Below, one piece after another: positions 17,402-27,019 of a DNA stretch of 39,965 nucleotides. Where the stretch lies: assembly GCA_026709505.1 (NCBI GenBank), contig JAPOSW010000035.1, positions 1 to 39,965 of the forward strand, read 5' to 3'. The notes beneath the pieces are model-generated. The model was not told the origin of the DNA. It worked only from the letters and a program-made list of their open reading frames with translations, and did no database searches. Source of the stretch: Gammaproteobacteria bacterium (GTDB lineage Bacteria > Pseudomonadota > Gammaproteobacteria > Arenicellales > Poriferihabitantaceae). How positions within the stretch are numbered: the first letter of the stretch is position 1; every line of letters begins with the position of its first letter. The translations under genes were made by a program, and so were the position numbers.

Positions 17402-18757
17402 TTAGTCATATGTGTCTTTGGAATCCAGATAATTGGGAACTGTTGGATTTCTTGGTTTCTGAACTTCGACTGGATCCATTTTACTTGGCAAGGCAGTATC
17501 AGGACCTTCTCCATACGGGATGGAAAGTCCATATGCTATGGCGAACCGATGATAGTCTTTTCTTGCAACTCCATTCAACTTGAAATCCGTTGGATAAGGC
17601 GTTTCACGCAATTCGTACGGCGGAATCTTGATGCTCTTATGAGCAAACTCCCTGTGTGTGCAGTCAATTGCATTCTTATACCATTCTGAACCTATTCCAC
17701 CTCCACCAATGAATACAATCAGTCGATTGTCTTTCGATTGAATGGGTCCAGCAGGATTTCCAAAAACCTTTAAGGGGTCCTTCCGTCTAAATTCTGCGAT
17801 TACATAGCCAACAATTTTTTGCAAATCAAGTCTCTTTTTATCAAGAAGTTCACAACTTGATGCGAATTCCATTAATTTTGCTTGAAGTTCTGTTGCTGAT
17901 TTTGCAGTTAATATACTTTTAACCTTGTCTGCGTCTTCCCCAAACGAATTGGAAACAGCAGAAACTCCAAGTTCTCCCACTTTTCCAGCATAAAAATTCA
18001 CGTTTTTTTCACCATCTGAAGCGAAAAAATTAAATGAAACGCCATCTACAGTACCTCCACCAATATCGAAATACATGTAGACATCCTCTTGTGCTTCACG
18101 CGAAATTACGAAAGATTGTATTGCGGCTGACAGTTCTGGAATCGCATGGCAATCTATTTTTTCATTCGAAATCGTGCAAATATCATCTTCGTAACGCTTC
18201 ATCAACATTTGCAAATCGCTCGGTAGCATACCCGACTCCGCCCAGTGCCAACCAACGCAAAAGACTTCTTCGAAGCTTTTAATTCTATTGGAATCACAGT
18301 GTTCTACAGGAACCCCTACATTCGCCGACCAGTGGATACCTCTTCCAAGCAACAAGTCTTTACGGTTAATTTTGATCCATTCTTTCGCTTTCACTATGAT
18401 TTTTGCCAAAAACCAGCTGCAAAGTGCACGAATAACTGCATCATCGTTAAGATTTACCCCTTGGCATCGTTTGCCTCCTACTGTTGGAAAACCAGCCAAG
18501 TACATTTTCAGATACCTATAGTCAACACAATCGGTTTCATTATGTTCGCCATACAGGTTGAGTACCCCGTTAGAGTTGATTGAAACAATAGATGGAACCA
18601 AAGCATCTTCGGCGCTTCTACCGAAACTTACGATTTCACTTTGTTCAGTACCAGCATTTCTGAAACACACCTTTGTGAAGCTCGTGCCAAAATCAATGCC
18701 AAGATTGAGTTCTAGGATGGAGGTAGATTTAGTTTTTGGCTCAGTTGTTTCAATCAC
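17402..18757 (-). CDS. Hsp70/actin-fold ATPase of the island
   Basis: This 451-residue protein has the ASKHA-superfamily nucleotide-binding fold. The phosphate-1 loop is LGIDFGTSFTKVCF (about 18-31), phosphate-2 is YFDIGGGTVDGV (D231, glycines 233-235), and a VFIGGGGIGSEWY adenosine motif lies near 340-355. There is no DnaK substrate-binding domain, so it is not a housekeeping chaperone. The annotated start is a GTG without a ribosome site. The frame stays open for 38 further codons upstream, across the left end of the element at 18841-19181, but has no ATG, GTG or TTG there. The original start may have been lost when that element inserted. It is immediately followed by the TIGR04255 gene. 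Confidence 0.82.
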   Translation of the reverse strand: MIETTEPKTKSTSILELNLGIDFGTSFTKVCFRNAGTEQSEIVSFGRSAEDALVPSIVSINSNGVLNLYGEHNETDCVDYRYLKMYLAGFPTVGGKRCQGVNLNDDAVIRALCSWFLAKIIVKAKEWIKINRKDLLLGRGIHWSANVGVPVEHCDSNRIKSFEEVFCVGWHWAESGMLPSDLQMLMKRYEDDICTISNEKIDCHAIPELSAAIQSFVISREAQEDVYMYFDIGGGTVDGVSFNFFASDGEKNVNFYAGKVGELGVSAVSNSFGEDADKVKSILTAKSATELQAKLMEFASSCELLDKKRLDLQKIVGYVIAEFRRKDPLKVFGNPAGPIQSKDNRLIVFIGGGGIGSEWYKNAIDCTHREFAHKSIKIPPYELRETPYPTDFKLNGVARKDYHRFAIAYGLSIPYGEGPDTALPSKMDPVEVQKPRNPTVPNYLDSKDTYD

Positions 18758-18840
18758 ACGATTAGGGGGCTCGGTTTGGTGCCAATCTGACTGCCCTGAA
18801 TTAGGACCTTTCTCTTTTTTTTGCCGGGTAAATTTAAAGA

Positions 18841-19181
18841 ACTCGAGTTTCGGAATCCAGATTACATGATTTCATGGTTCCGGTCCTACTGTAGCCTGGT
18901 GTTCCCGGCAAATGGTCCGGAATCGAGGGCAACATGCGGGTCAGGAGTTCCTCCATGTGCCCGTTGATCACCCGAGGCACGAGCGATGTCCGGATGAGAA
19001 CTGGCGAGGGACTCGTGCCAGGATTTCCAATTCATTTTCGAGGCTTTGTTTGGCGTATTTAATGACATGAATGCTGAAAACCTATGCTTATACCCGATAT
19101 GAGGATGTGAGGCCTCTGTTTCCATGCCTATCAGTAGCTGAATGACTGTTTTCGGACGAAAACGAACTCCGAAACTCGAGT
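18841..19181. mobile_element. 341-bp element with 14-bp terminal inverted repeats (MITE-like)
   Basis: The 14-mer ACTCGAGTTTCGGA at 18841-18854 recurs exactly inverted at 19168-19181. The interval separates the SNF2 gene from the Hsp70-like gene in an island that is otherwise nearly gap-free. A minus-strand frame of 102 codons inside it (18886-19194) has no recognised similarity. No convincing target-site duplication is visible, though short TCTT-like matches occur at both flanks. A non-autonomous transposable element is the likeliest reading. A chance or regulatory inverted repeat is the alternative. Confidence 0.55.
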
Positions 19182-19242
19182 GAAGAAATTTCACAAGACC
19201 ATTATTGCACCTACTAGTAGTATCACTTTCACTGAATCAACA

Positions 19243-22200
19243 CTATGTAGCCCTAATAAACCCTATAGCCAGTTGCTCCAGACTTGGATCGAATTTACGC
19301 TTCTCGGATATTTGCTTTAGTTTAATTGCAAATTGGTCTTCCTCTTTCCTTAGCAACCCTTCAGTTACAGGAATCATATTTGTTTTTCCTTGGCTTTGAA
19401 ATCGCGAGATTCGTTCTTGAAGTTCACTTACCCGTCGATTTCTGTAATTTTTCGCACTAATTTCCTGTTGATTACAACGAACCTCGTTTTGAGTTTGACC
19501 TTCCTTACTTTTATCATCAAATAATTTGTCGAGTTCTTTTTCACAAAGTTCAACCTTGGACTTTAGGTCGTTTAAATTATTGATTAAGTTTACCGCATTG
19601 TGTAACGTCTCACCATGTTTCGAGGCAAAAGCTACAAATTCTTCTGAAAGCTTCTCGTCTAGTAACTCGTTTGACCCAATTCTCATGACTTTGTATGATA
19701 ATTGATGTTCTTTCCGAATCCCCTCAAAAGACCACTTCTGTATCGCATAAACATAGTCACCCTGATCAAACTGTGTCTTCTTGGAATTGATACTGATGGC
19801 CGAAACAGGGTGCAATGGTTGGTTCTGACTTTCGTATTCTTTCCTTATCCACTGAATCAGTGGGTGGGTCGGGTCAATTGACTCCTCATTACGTTCAAAT
19901 CTACTTGTCTGTCGAGGATCGAAATAGCAGAGAATTGGATTAAGAGATTTATGAAGCATTGTCCGGGTAGCAGGCCTGTTATCCATTATGAACAAATTTA
20001 GATGTAGTCTGGCATCATGAGACAGGAGAATATTTGCAACAGATTTCTTGTTTCGGTCCAATTCGACTTTGGACCCCGGATATTTCCTCGCAAAAAAATC
20101 ATTAACCAGTGAAATCAATTCACCCGCACTTAGCCATCGTCCCAAACTGTGACTAGATTCAATTTGCTCATATATATAGTCTGAAAATCCCAATAGATTT
20201 ACAGCCTGATCTTCGATAAGTTGCTGTTCGTTTCGTTTATCGATGATCGCATCTTCGGCTTCCTTTGAGATTTTTACACGTGTCTCTTCATCAAGATTAG
20301 GATCCAACAACTTTTCCATCAACTGGTATGTTGGATTGCCAAGGATATGTTCCAAATCCCCGATGCTTTCTTGAAATATCTTGATTCGATCATACAGCCG
20401 CATTAGTATTTTATCCTCAATGGTTTCTTCAACGACAAAATTTATTATTGAGATTTTGTCAGCTTTCTGGCCGAGTCTATCCAATCTGCCAATTCGTTGC
20501 TCCACACGCATAGGATTCCAAGGCAAATCGTAATTGACTAAGAACCGGCAGAACTGAAGATCAATGCCCTCGCTGCCTATTTCTGAAGATAGTAAAACAG
20601 AGGGGCCATTTTTTTGCCTGAATTCCTCAATACATTCGAAGCTTTTGTTTCCCATTCCCCCCAGAATCAGGGTTGTGCTAATGCCATCATTGTTTAGTCT
20701 ACGTTGCAAATATTCAAGAGTCCTTCGAAAGTATGCAAATATTATGAACTTTTCAGATTTGTTGTCGTTCAATTGATTGGAAAGAAATGATTCCAATTTT
20801 CGATATTTTGTGTCTACTGATTCGAGCTTCTGCAAATCAACTGCTACCAATGATTTTCCTATGCTGTTTTCATTAGCTATATTGTCGGATTCGGGAGTTT
20901 GAAACAGGCCCAAATCCTCCCAGAATAGTTCATCGAAAACCTCATTACTGTGCCAAGTTTCCAGAGCAGCGAAGAGTGAACTTGCCATTTGTCGTTGACG
21001 AGTGATGATAGCAAACTGGGGTGCTCCTGATTCTTCTTCTCTATTTTCCCAAAGATTGTTTGTAACTCGATTGTAAATTTCACGTTCGAATTCCGAAAAA
21101 TTCACTGTCAGCACCTGGGGTTCTCTTTGAGCCTTTTTTTCGAGCACTTCTCGCTTGCGGCTTCGAACCATATACTGGCTTAGAAGTGATCTGTTTTCCA
21201 ACAATTTGGACAATTCTATGCGACGCTCTGGAGTAATAGCTACATTTTCTAATTCTTCTTGAATTGATTTCAGCACATTATCGTCCTTGAAGTAGGATGA
21301 TTTACAAGCAGAATTTATTGAACTCACCGCAACCGACAAATCTGGTGGTTGATTACGAAGACATCTGATAGCATCGATAATGGGTACGTTTGCGGCTATT
21401 CTCTCTTGAAATAGTTGTGAGTCGTAAAACTCATCCGGGTCGATAAGTCGCAATATTTGGTACAAATTATCGTTTGATATCTGAACCGGCGTTGCTGTAA
21501 GTAGCAAAAAATGATTCGAGGTCTCCCTCAGTAACCGTCCCAATCGATTATTTGCAGTTTTCGGATTTCGCAAATAGTGAGCTTCATCGATAATGACTAG
21601 ATCAAATAAAAATCCTTCATTGATTGCCTTATTTTCATCAAGCAATCTTGCTAATACTGATCTCACTCTCGTATCGGATAAATCTCCATAGTTTCGTGGA
21701 GCACGTATAGCTTCGAAGCTGACGATATATTTGAATGCTTGTGTATTTGTCCTATTTTGTAGCTTTTTTGTTAGTTGTTTTGCGTCCACGATCTCTGCGG
21801 GTATGCTGAATCTCTCCTGGAGGTCGCGTTGCCACTTTTCGCAAAGCATGGCCGGACAGACTATAAGCAAACACCGTGCATCCTCGCGTGCCTGTAACTC
21901 TTTCCATATGTATATCGATTCTATAGTCTTTCCTAAACCTACCTCGTCAGCAATAAGCAGTCGCCCAGTCGGCGACTCTATAAATCTCAATACTGCTTTG
22001 AATTGATGAGGAAAAAACTCTGTATTGCTCGTCTCCATCGAATAGAAAATATTAGTCAAATTTCCCTTGATTTTTTCGAATGACAGTACTCTCCGAAGGT
22101 CTGACGACTCGCCGAATTTTCCTGATGCCAGAATATTAAACAGGTCTTCATTAGGTCTGACGAGTTCGAGCAACTCATGGCTTTTAAATTGTTTTTCATT

Positions 22201-22353
22201 GGGTCCGAACTCAATTTGGACTAGCGTTTTACTGCCTGAAGTTTTTGTTTTACCTGTGGTCATACCGATCCGACCAGGTTTATCTCTCAAGCAAACTGAC
22301 TGATCAGGGAGTGTCGGATCCCAAGAACCCAAGGGTGGTGTTGACTTTGTCAT
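19243..22353 (-). CDS. SNF2-family helicase/ATPase, RapA-like, island component
   Basis: This protein of about 1036 residues is predicted to translocate on nucleic acid. The N-terminal 60 residues look like a small beta/Tudor-like module (GRIGMTTGKTK...VQIEFGPNEKQF). The SNF2 motor follows: motif I DEVGLGKTIES (about 136-146), motif II DEAH (256-259), TATP (about 286-289), and in the second lobe SEIGSEGIDLQFC and WNPMRVEQRIGRLDRLGQ (about 600-630). The C-terminal 400 residues are charged and coiled-coil-rich (LINNLNDLKSKVELCEKELD). ATG 22353 is preferred over the TTG at 22362. The DNA is clearly AT-rich compared with acnA and lptF. Alternatives are a DISARM DrmD-like or stand-alone SNF2 protein, but the partners differ from DISARM. 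Confidence 0.88.
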   Translation of the reverse strand: MTKSTPPLGSWDPTLPDQSVCLRDKPGRIGMTTGKTKTSGSKTLVQIEFGPNEKQFKSHELLELVRPNEDLFNILASGKFGESSDLRRVLSFEKIKGNLTNIFYSMETSNTEFFPHQFKAVLRFIESPTGRLLIADEVGLGKTIESIYIWKELQAREDARCLLIVCPAMLCEKWQRDLQERFSIPAEIVDAKQLTKKLQNRTNTQAFKYIVSFEAIRAPRNYGDLSDTRVRSVLARLLDENKAINEGFLFDLVIIDEAHYLRNPKTANNRLGRLLRETSNHFLLLTATPVQISNDNLYQILRLIDPDEFYDSQLFQERIAANVPIIDAIRCLRNQPPDLSVAVSSINSACKSSYFKDDNVLKSIQEELENVAITPERRIELSKLLENRSLLSQYMVRSRKREVLEKKAQREPQVLTVNFSEFEREIYNRVTNNLWENREEESGAPQFAIITRQRQMASSLFAALETWHSNEVFDELFWEDLGLFQTPESDNIANENSIGKSLVAVDLQKLESVDTKYRKLESFLSNQLNDNKSEKFIIFAYFRRTLEYLQRRLNNDGISTTLILGGMGNKSFECIEEFRQKNGPSVLLSSEIGSEGIDLQFCRFLVNYDLPWNPMRVEQRIGRLDRLGQKADKISIINFVVEETIEDKILMRLYDRIKIFQESIGDLEHILGNPTYQLMEKLLDPNLDEETRVKISKEAEDAIIDKRNEQQLIEDQAVNLLGFSDYIYEQIESSHSLGRWLSAGELISLVNDFFARKYPGSKVELDRNKKSVANILLSHDARLHLNLFIMDNRPATRTMLHKSLNPILCYFDPRQTSRFERNEESIDPTHPLIQWIRKEYESQNQPLHPVSAISINSKKTQFDQGDYVYAIQKWSFEGIRKEHQLSYKVMRIGSNELLDEKLSEEFVAFASKHGETLHNAVNLINNLNDLKSKVELCEKELDKLFDDKSKEGQTQNEVRCNQQEISAKNYRNRRVSELQERISRFQSQGKTNMIPVTEGLLRKEEDQFAIKLKQISEKRKFDPSLEQLAIGFIRAT

Positions 22354-22677
22354 ATGTAACAATCTTGCAGTGGTCGAATAGGGCTGTAATCAAGAGTGGT
22401 GGTGGGGTTGTTACTAAACTCCGCCTACTCGGTAAATAATAACAAACATTCTACAGATATTCGATATTCTAATTAAAACATTGCTAATCAATAGATAATA
22501 AGCACATGCCTTAAGATAGACGAAGACCTTGACTTAACAGCTTTCTTCTTCTGGAAAAGTGAAGCAATAACATACCATGAACCAAAACCTGCAAACCTGG
22601 CAGTCGCAAAAAGCCAGCAAGACCAGAAATTCATCAAACACTCTCTTGACTGAAGCAACGCATCCAGAAATCTCTCA
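22354..22677. other. Divergent intergenic region between the island and lptF
   Basis: About 320 AT-rich bases should hold the leftward promoter of the island and the rightward promoter of lptF. I cannot place either with confidence. No operator palindrome or terminator stands out. Confidence 0.4.
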
Positions 22678-23766
22678 ATGATTATCCAACAAGCATTTGT
22701 CCGGGAGACCACCAACACCTGGATAGCTGTCACCATCATCATCGTTGCCATATTCTCCGTGACTCGGCTGGTTGGATTTTTGGGTTCTGCGGCGGACGGA
22801 AGCATACCTATCGAAAGCGTGCTGGTGCTGCTAGCACTGAAGCTTGTCTCCTATCTTGACGTCATTCTGGTGCTCTCGCTCTACCTGTCGGCACTGCTAG
22901 TTCTGGGTCGCTGGATTAGCGACCGTGAAATGACCGCACTTAACACTTCGGGGATTGGGCTTGCCGGCTTCCTGATGCCTGCGATGGCCTTGTTTGTCAT
23001 TTCCGGCACCATCGTTGGCGTATTCTCTCTCTATCTGGGCCCGCTCGCAGGCCAGATCGGTGACAATATCGAACACGATTTCAGAAACCGCTCTGATATC
23101 GTTGGTGTCAGCGTCGGAGAGTTCAATCAAATCAGGGGTGGTTCCTGGGTGTACTTCATTGCTGGACAAAATCCCGATAGCGGCATATTTTCTGACATCT
23201 TCCTATACAGCGGTGACGCAGGAAACGACGAAGTCATCACGGCCAAAACGGGGTATGTAGCACTCGACGAGACTGCCGATGGCGATCTGCTGGTTCTGCA
23301 AAACGGCTCCCAGTACCGGATCGATGCAAGTCAAGACACTTTTTCAGTCGCTGATTTTGAAACCTACTCGGCGCGCCTGAGAATGCCTGACACGCAATCC
23401 CTGCATGTGCCGGTCAAAAACCGATCCACCCCTGCCCTGCTTTATGGGCAGGAACCGCAAAACCAGGTAGAACTACACTGGCGGCTATCCAAGATCTTCA
23501 TGCTCGGTGTGCTGCTTCTGCTGGCCCTCTCATTTGCTTCCCCATCCTACCGAAAAGGCAGATTTCTCAGCATGCTGTTTGCATTTCTGATCTATTTCCT
23601 TTATTCGAATATGCTGGGTGCTGCAACCACATTGAGCGGCAAGGGACCGCTCTCGCCCCAGGCCGTACTCTGGCTGACGCATCTCATGTTTCTGATTGTT
23701 GGCGCAATCCTGTTCTACTTCCGATATCGGAATATCCGTCTCATGCCCATGGGGGCCTCATCATGA
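22678..23766 (+). CDS. lptF: LPS export permease LptF
   Basis: This 362-residue inner-membrane subunit of the LptB2FG transporter extracts lipopolysaccharide and passes it to the LptC-A-D bridge. Three hydrophobic segments in the first 125 residues, a soluble periplasmic beta-jellyroll (about 130-265, with GGSWVYFIAG and YVALDETADGDLLVLQNGSQY) and three C-terminal helices (about 270-350) give the LptF/LptG layout. The SDREMTALNTSGIG segment is the coupling region facing LptB. It overlaps lptG by four bases (ATGA). The pepA gene, often next to lptF, is absent here. Confidence 0.93.
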   Translation: MIIQQAFVRETTNTWIAVTIIIVAIFSVTRLVGFLGSAADGSIPIESVLVLLALKLVSYLDVILVLSLYLSALLVLGRWISDREMTALNTSGIGLAGFLMPAMALFVISGTIVGVFSLYLGPLAGQIGDNIEHDFRNRSDIVGVSVGEFNQIRGGSWVYFIAGQNPDSGIFSDIFLYSGDAGNDEVITAKTGYVALDETADGDLLVLQNGSQYRIDASQDTFSVADFETYSARLRMPDTQSLHVPVKNRSTPALLYGQEPQNQVELHWRLSKIFMLGVLLLLALSFASPSYRKGRFLSMLFAFLIYFLYSNMLGAATTLSGKGPLSPQAVLWLTHLMFLIVGAILFYFRYRNIRLMPMGASS

Positions 23767-24827
23767 ATACGCTTGACCGACATGTAGGCAGGATCATCAT
23801 TCAATACACCTTGGTCACTACCGGGATCCTGCTGTGTCTATACACGTTTATCAATTTCCTTGATCAGATTGAAGCGATTGGGCGAGGGAATTTTGGCCTT
23901 GCCGAAGCAATTCTCCATGTCCTGCTATTGACTCCGAGCACCTTGTATGAACTGTTTCCAATGTCTACCCTGCTCGGGGCCATCACTGGACTATCCATAC
24001 TTGCCAAAAACGGTGAGCTTGCAGCCATGCGAACCAGCGGTTCTTCGATGCTGGAAATCACCGGATCAGTTCTTAAAGTAGGGGCGGTATTCGTTATTTT
24101 TTGTCTGGTTATTGGTGAGCTGGTGGCTCCATCATCCCGCAATTATGCTGAGCATGAACGAGCTCATGCAATCAACACCGGTATCGAGCAACCTGGCGAT
24201 CAGGGGCTCTGGATGCGTGATCGCAATGCCTACACCACAATCCGGGAAATACTGCCTGATCTGACCCTGCTTGATGTGAAATCCTTTGTGTTTGATGCAG
24301 GGGGCTCTTTGCGAAACGTGGTTAAAGCCGAGCAGGGGCATTATGATGACAACTCGTGGATAATCCATGAATCCCGTATCTACACCCTTGATGAAGACGG
24401 GGGTTTAACCGTAACCCTCTTTCCTCAATCTATCTGGAAAACAACAATCACGCCCGGGATCCTATCAGCATTTCTTGTTCATCCGGATCAGTTATCCTTT
24501 GGTCAGTTGAGACGCTATATCACACACCTGAAAACCAACCGGCAAAACCACGAGCGATTCGAACTGGCCCTGTGGAACAAGATCATGCTGCCATTGGCCA
24601 TTGCGGCTATGGTTACCCTTGCCGTACCCTTTGCATTTACCAACCTGCGCTCCGGCAATCTGGGTCGAAATCTTGTTATCGGAATAATGGTCGGCATCGC
24701 ATTCTATGTTGCGAACCGCGGATTGGGTTATGCGGTGCTGGCGGGAGGCATTCCACCAGCACTGGGCGCAAGCATCCCAGTGTTAGCACTCTTGCTGTTA
24801 ATAGTTCTGATGATGCGCCGAATCTGA
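23763..24827 (+). CDS. lptG: LPS export permease LptG
   Basis: The 354-residue partner of LptF in the LptB2FG exporter. The N-terminal MNTLDRHVGRIIIQYTLV is typical of LptG, followed by the coupling segment LSILAKNGELAAMRTSGSSM. The periplasmic jellyroll spans about 130-265, and C-terminal helices include LALWNKIMLPLAIAAM and the final VLALLLLIVLMM. ATG 23763 overlaps the lptF stop, so the two are co-translated. No terminator hairpin is evident after 24827. Intact. Confidence 0.94.
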   Translation: MNTLDRHVGRIIIQYTLVTTGILLCLYTFINFLDQIEAIGRGNFGLAEAILHVLLLTPSTLYELFPMSTLLGAITGLSILAKNGELAAMRTSGSSMLEITGSVLKVGAVFVIFCLVIGELVAPSSRNYAEHERAHAINTGIEQPGDQGLWMRDRNAYTTIREILPDLTLLDVKSFVFDAGGSLRNVVKAEQGHYDDNSWIIHESRIYTLDEDGGLTVTLFPQSIWKTTITPGILSAFLVHPDQLSFGQLRRYITHLKTNRQNHERFELALWNKIMLPLAIAAMVTLAVPFAFTNLRSGNLGRNLVIGIMVGIAFYVANRGLGYAVLAGGIPPALGASIPVLALLLLIVLMMRRI

Positions 24828-25568
24828 CCGAACGAGTATACGTTTATGTACATCTTCCACAATTGGCCTGGCAGCAGGTTTACCGGAAATTGCTTTTTCT
24901 GTAGATATTCGGCCATTCCCTTGCTTTAGTGGAATCAGTGGTTTTTGAGAATTGTCCGGAAGCCTGATTGTAGAGGATATAGCCAGATTTACTTGACTGG
25001 CAGTGTTGGCTTGTGCAGACGACAGTGAGCAATTCATGATGACTTTCAAATATCTTAGATGCTGATAAAGGAAACAATGAATTCATGCGAATACTCCTTG
25101 GAAACTCTCGCCACCACACGGGCTGGACCCGTAAAGACTGGTTAGGCTTTACGATTACCTGATGCATAGGGACTACGGTTGGCCCGGAACCGGAAGAACC
25201 CTCTCTTGATGTGGATTCCCCAACGCCTTTGTCTACTTCTTCTCTGATGTCGACCACCTTGGCTTCGCTTCGGCGGTTTACTGGCAATTACTTCCCGGCA
25301 AAAAACTGTCACATGGACAAAATGTCATCTTCCTGCCACTGTTTCCGGGTTCCATGCGCCAAACCGGCGATGCCCGCAAGGCCATGGCGGCAAAAGTCCG
25401 AATTGCCAGAACGGGTGCGACTTGAACGGGGGTATTCCGGAACGGCAAGTATTCTTATCCGTAATTCTGGATTCAAAATTGTCCATATGAAGGAATTGAG
25501 AATTATTGAGGATAGCTGGAAAATATCCTGCCAAATCTGGGATGAGGAAATTCAAGCAGCCGGGCATC

Positions 25569-25668
25569 CTTTCTTATTTCTTTCTTAAATCCCTGCTTAT
25601 TATCGTCATATAAGATTACCTTAAAGCTTGATTAATATGTATTTTTCTTTCTTATTTCTTTCTTAAAT
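25569..25668 (+). repeat. 22-bp T/C-rich direct repeat, two copies
   Basis: A 22-base sequence starting CTTTCTTATTTCTTTC occurs exactly at 25569-25590 and 25647-25668, 78 bp apart. Low complexity limits its meaning. It could be a duplication border or slippage product. Confidence 0.7.
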
Positions 25669-25887
25669 TTCTTTCTTCCCGGGTTCCATTTCGAGGTGCA
25701 ACACTGCCCTCGCCCTGACCCCTTGGCTGGACCGGCCTAGGCTGCGCCCGCAGCCGGCGAGCGATGGATGTGCACGCCTGCATGGCATGCACCGGGCCTT
25801 GCAGTGCCGGACTGCATCGTTTATGATGCCGGAAAGTCGAGATTGTCGACGTTTCGGTGTCGAATAAGTGCTTCCGCATCCTAGTTT

Positions 25888-25932
25888 CCCCTGTCTGTCC
25901 ATGAAGGCGCAACCTTCATGGACAGACAGGGG
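25888..25932. repeat. Perfect inverted repeat, 20-bp arms, 5-nt loop
   Basis: The arms at 25888-25907 and 25913-25932 are exact reverse complements (left arm begins CCCCTGTCTGTCC) around CGCAA. There is no T-run after either side, so it is not a typical terminator. Such perfect long hairpins are often mobile-element ends, REP-like units or recombination products. Confidence 0.75.
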
Positions 25933-26070
25933 CAGTATTGCACCTCGGACTGGAACTTACAATAGAAACAGAACGCAGAATAAAGAAAACTACCGAATAA
26001 TATGAAACCAATCCCAATAGTTGCTTCGGGACACTGATACAGGAACAGCCACACACAAACAACTAGAGAT

Positions 26071-26958
26071 ATGAGTGATTTGAAATTAGCCTTTATCGGT
26101 CTCGGAGTCATGGGTTACCCCATGGCCGGACATCTGTCAAGCAACGGTCATCAGGTATGTGTCTATAACCGGACCACGTCAAAGGCCGAAAAATGGTCGG
26201 AGGAATACGCCGGAACACATGCGGTCACACCGGCAGAAGCAGCTCAGGATGCTGATTTCGTATTCTGTTGCGTCGGCAACGATGATGACTTGAGAAGCGT
26301 CACCATTGGCGAGGGAGGTGCTTTCTCAAACATGAAGCAAGGTTCCGTGTTCGTTGATCACACCACCGCATCGGCAACGGTAGCTACCGAGCTCTACGGA
26401 TTGGCAAAACAACAGGGCTTTGGCTTTCTTGACGCACCGGTCTCGGGGGGACAGGCTGGGGCGGAGAACGGAATTCTGACAGTGATGGTTGGAGGCGATC
26501 AACCTGCCTTCGACAAGGCTAGGCCACTGATCGACTGTTTCGCCCAGTCCGTGATGCTGATGGGCAGCAGCGGCTCTGGACAGCTGACCAAAATGGTCAA
26601 CCAGATCTGCATTGCCGGTCTTGTGCAGGGCCTCTCGGAAGGTCTTGCATTTGGCGTGAACGCAGGCCTTGACTGCAATCAGGTATTCGAAGTCATATCA
26701 AAAGGTGCAGCCAGTTCATGGCAGATGATCAACCGCAACCAGACCATGCTCAAGAATGAGTTTGAGTTCGGTTTCGCCGTCGACTGGATGCGCAAGGATT
26801 TGGGACTTTGCATGAATGAGGCGAAAAAAAACGGCTCGGAACTGCCGATCACGGAAATTGTTGATGGGTATTATGCAGAAATCCAGGCTACGGGTGGCAA
26901 TCGATATGACACATCAAGCCTTGTCACACGCCTGCACCGCAAGGATCTCAAAAAATAG
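26071..26958 (+). CDS. beta-Hydroxyacid dehydrogenase (tartronate semialdehyde reductase / 3-hydroxyisobutyrate dehydrogenase family)
   Basis: A 295-residue NAD(P)-dependent dehydrogenase. The N-terminal Rossmann motif is FIGLGVMGYPMAGHL (about 8-22), the substrate-binding segment is DAPVSGGQAGAENGILTVMVGG (about 121-142), and the catalytic lysine lies in GQLTKMVNQI (K174). The family includes GarR/GlxR, which reduce tartronate semialdehyde in glyoxylate metabolism, and MmsB, which oxidises 3-hydroxyisobutyrate. Sequence alone does not choose between them. A glyoxylate link would suit the bhc operon 17 kb away, but no glyoxylate carboligase is in the window. It stands alone, and no strong ribosome site precedes ATG 26071. 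Confidence 0.85.
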   Translation: MSDLKLAFIGLGVMGYPMAGHLSSNGHQVCVYNRTTSKAEKWSEEYAGTHAVTPAEAAQDADFVFCCVGNDDDLRSVTIGEGGAFSNMKQGSVFVDHTTASATVATELYGLAKQQGFGFLDAPVSGGQAGAENGILTVMVGGDQPAFDKARPLIDCFAQSVMLMGSSGSGQLTKMVNQICIAGLVQGLSEGLAFGVNAGLDCNQVFEVISKGAASSWQMINRNQTMLKNEFEFGFAVDWMRKDLGLCMNEAKKNGSELPITEIVDGYYAEIQATGGNRYDTSSLVTRLHRKDLKK

Positions 26959-27019
26959 AGATTATATATTTCAGAAGCAGCCCAGGTAACAGTTTACTGA
27001 TATTTTGGTAGTGGCCTAG

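Larger units (their letters stand above)
24828..26070. other. 1.2-kb region without recognisable gene
   Basis: Open frames at 24880-25287 (minus) and 25211-25588 (plus) overlap each other. They show no family resemblance that I recognise and no good ribosome sites. The stretch holds two copies of a 22-bp pyrimidine-rich direct repeat and a perfect 20-bp-arm hairpin (separate entries). It reads like remnant or mobile DNA next to lptG. Confidence 0.5.

Noticed and set aside
18886-19194. 102-codon minus-strand frame in the inverted-repeat element
   Set aside because: No transposase motif or other similarity seen. More likely incidental to the element than a sixth gene of the island.
15382-22353. 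Reading the island as DISARM
   Set aside because: Only the SNF2 helicase is shared. No methyltransferase, DUF1998 protein or phospholipase-D nuclease is present.
24880-25588. Two overlapping frames of 135 (minus) and 125 (plus) codons after lptG
   Set aside because: No family match, no ribosome site and mutual overlap. Kept only as gene-free region.
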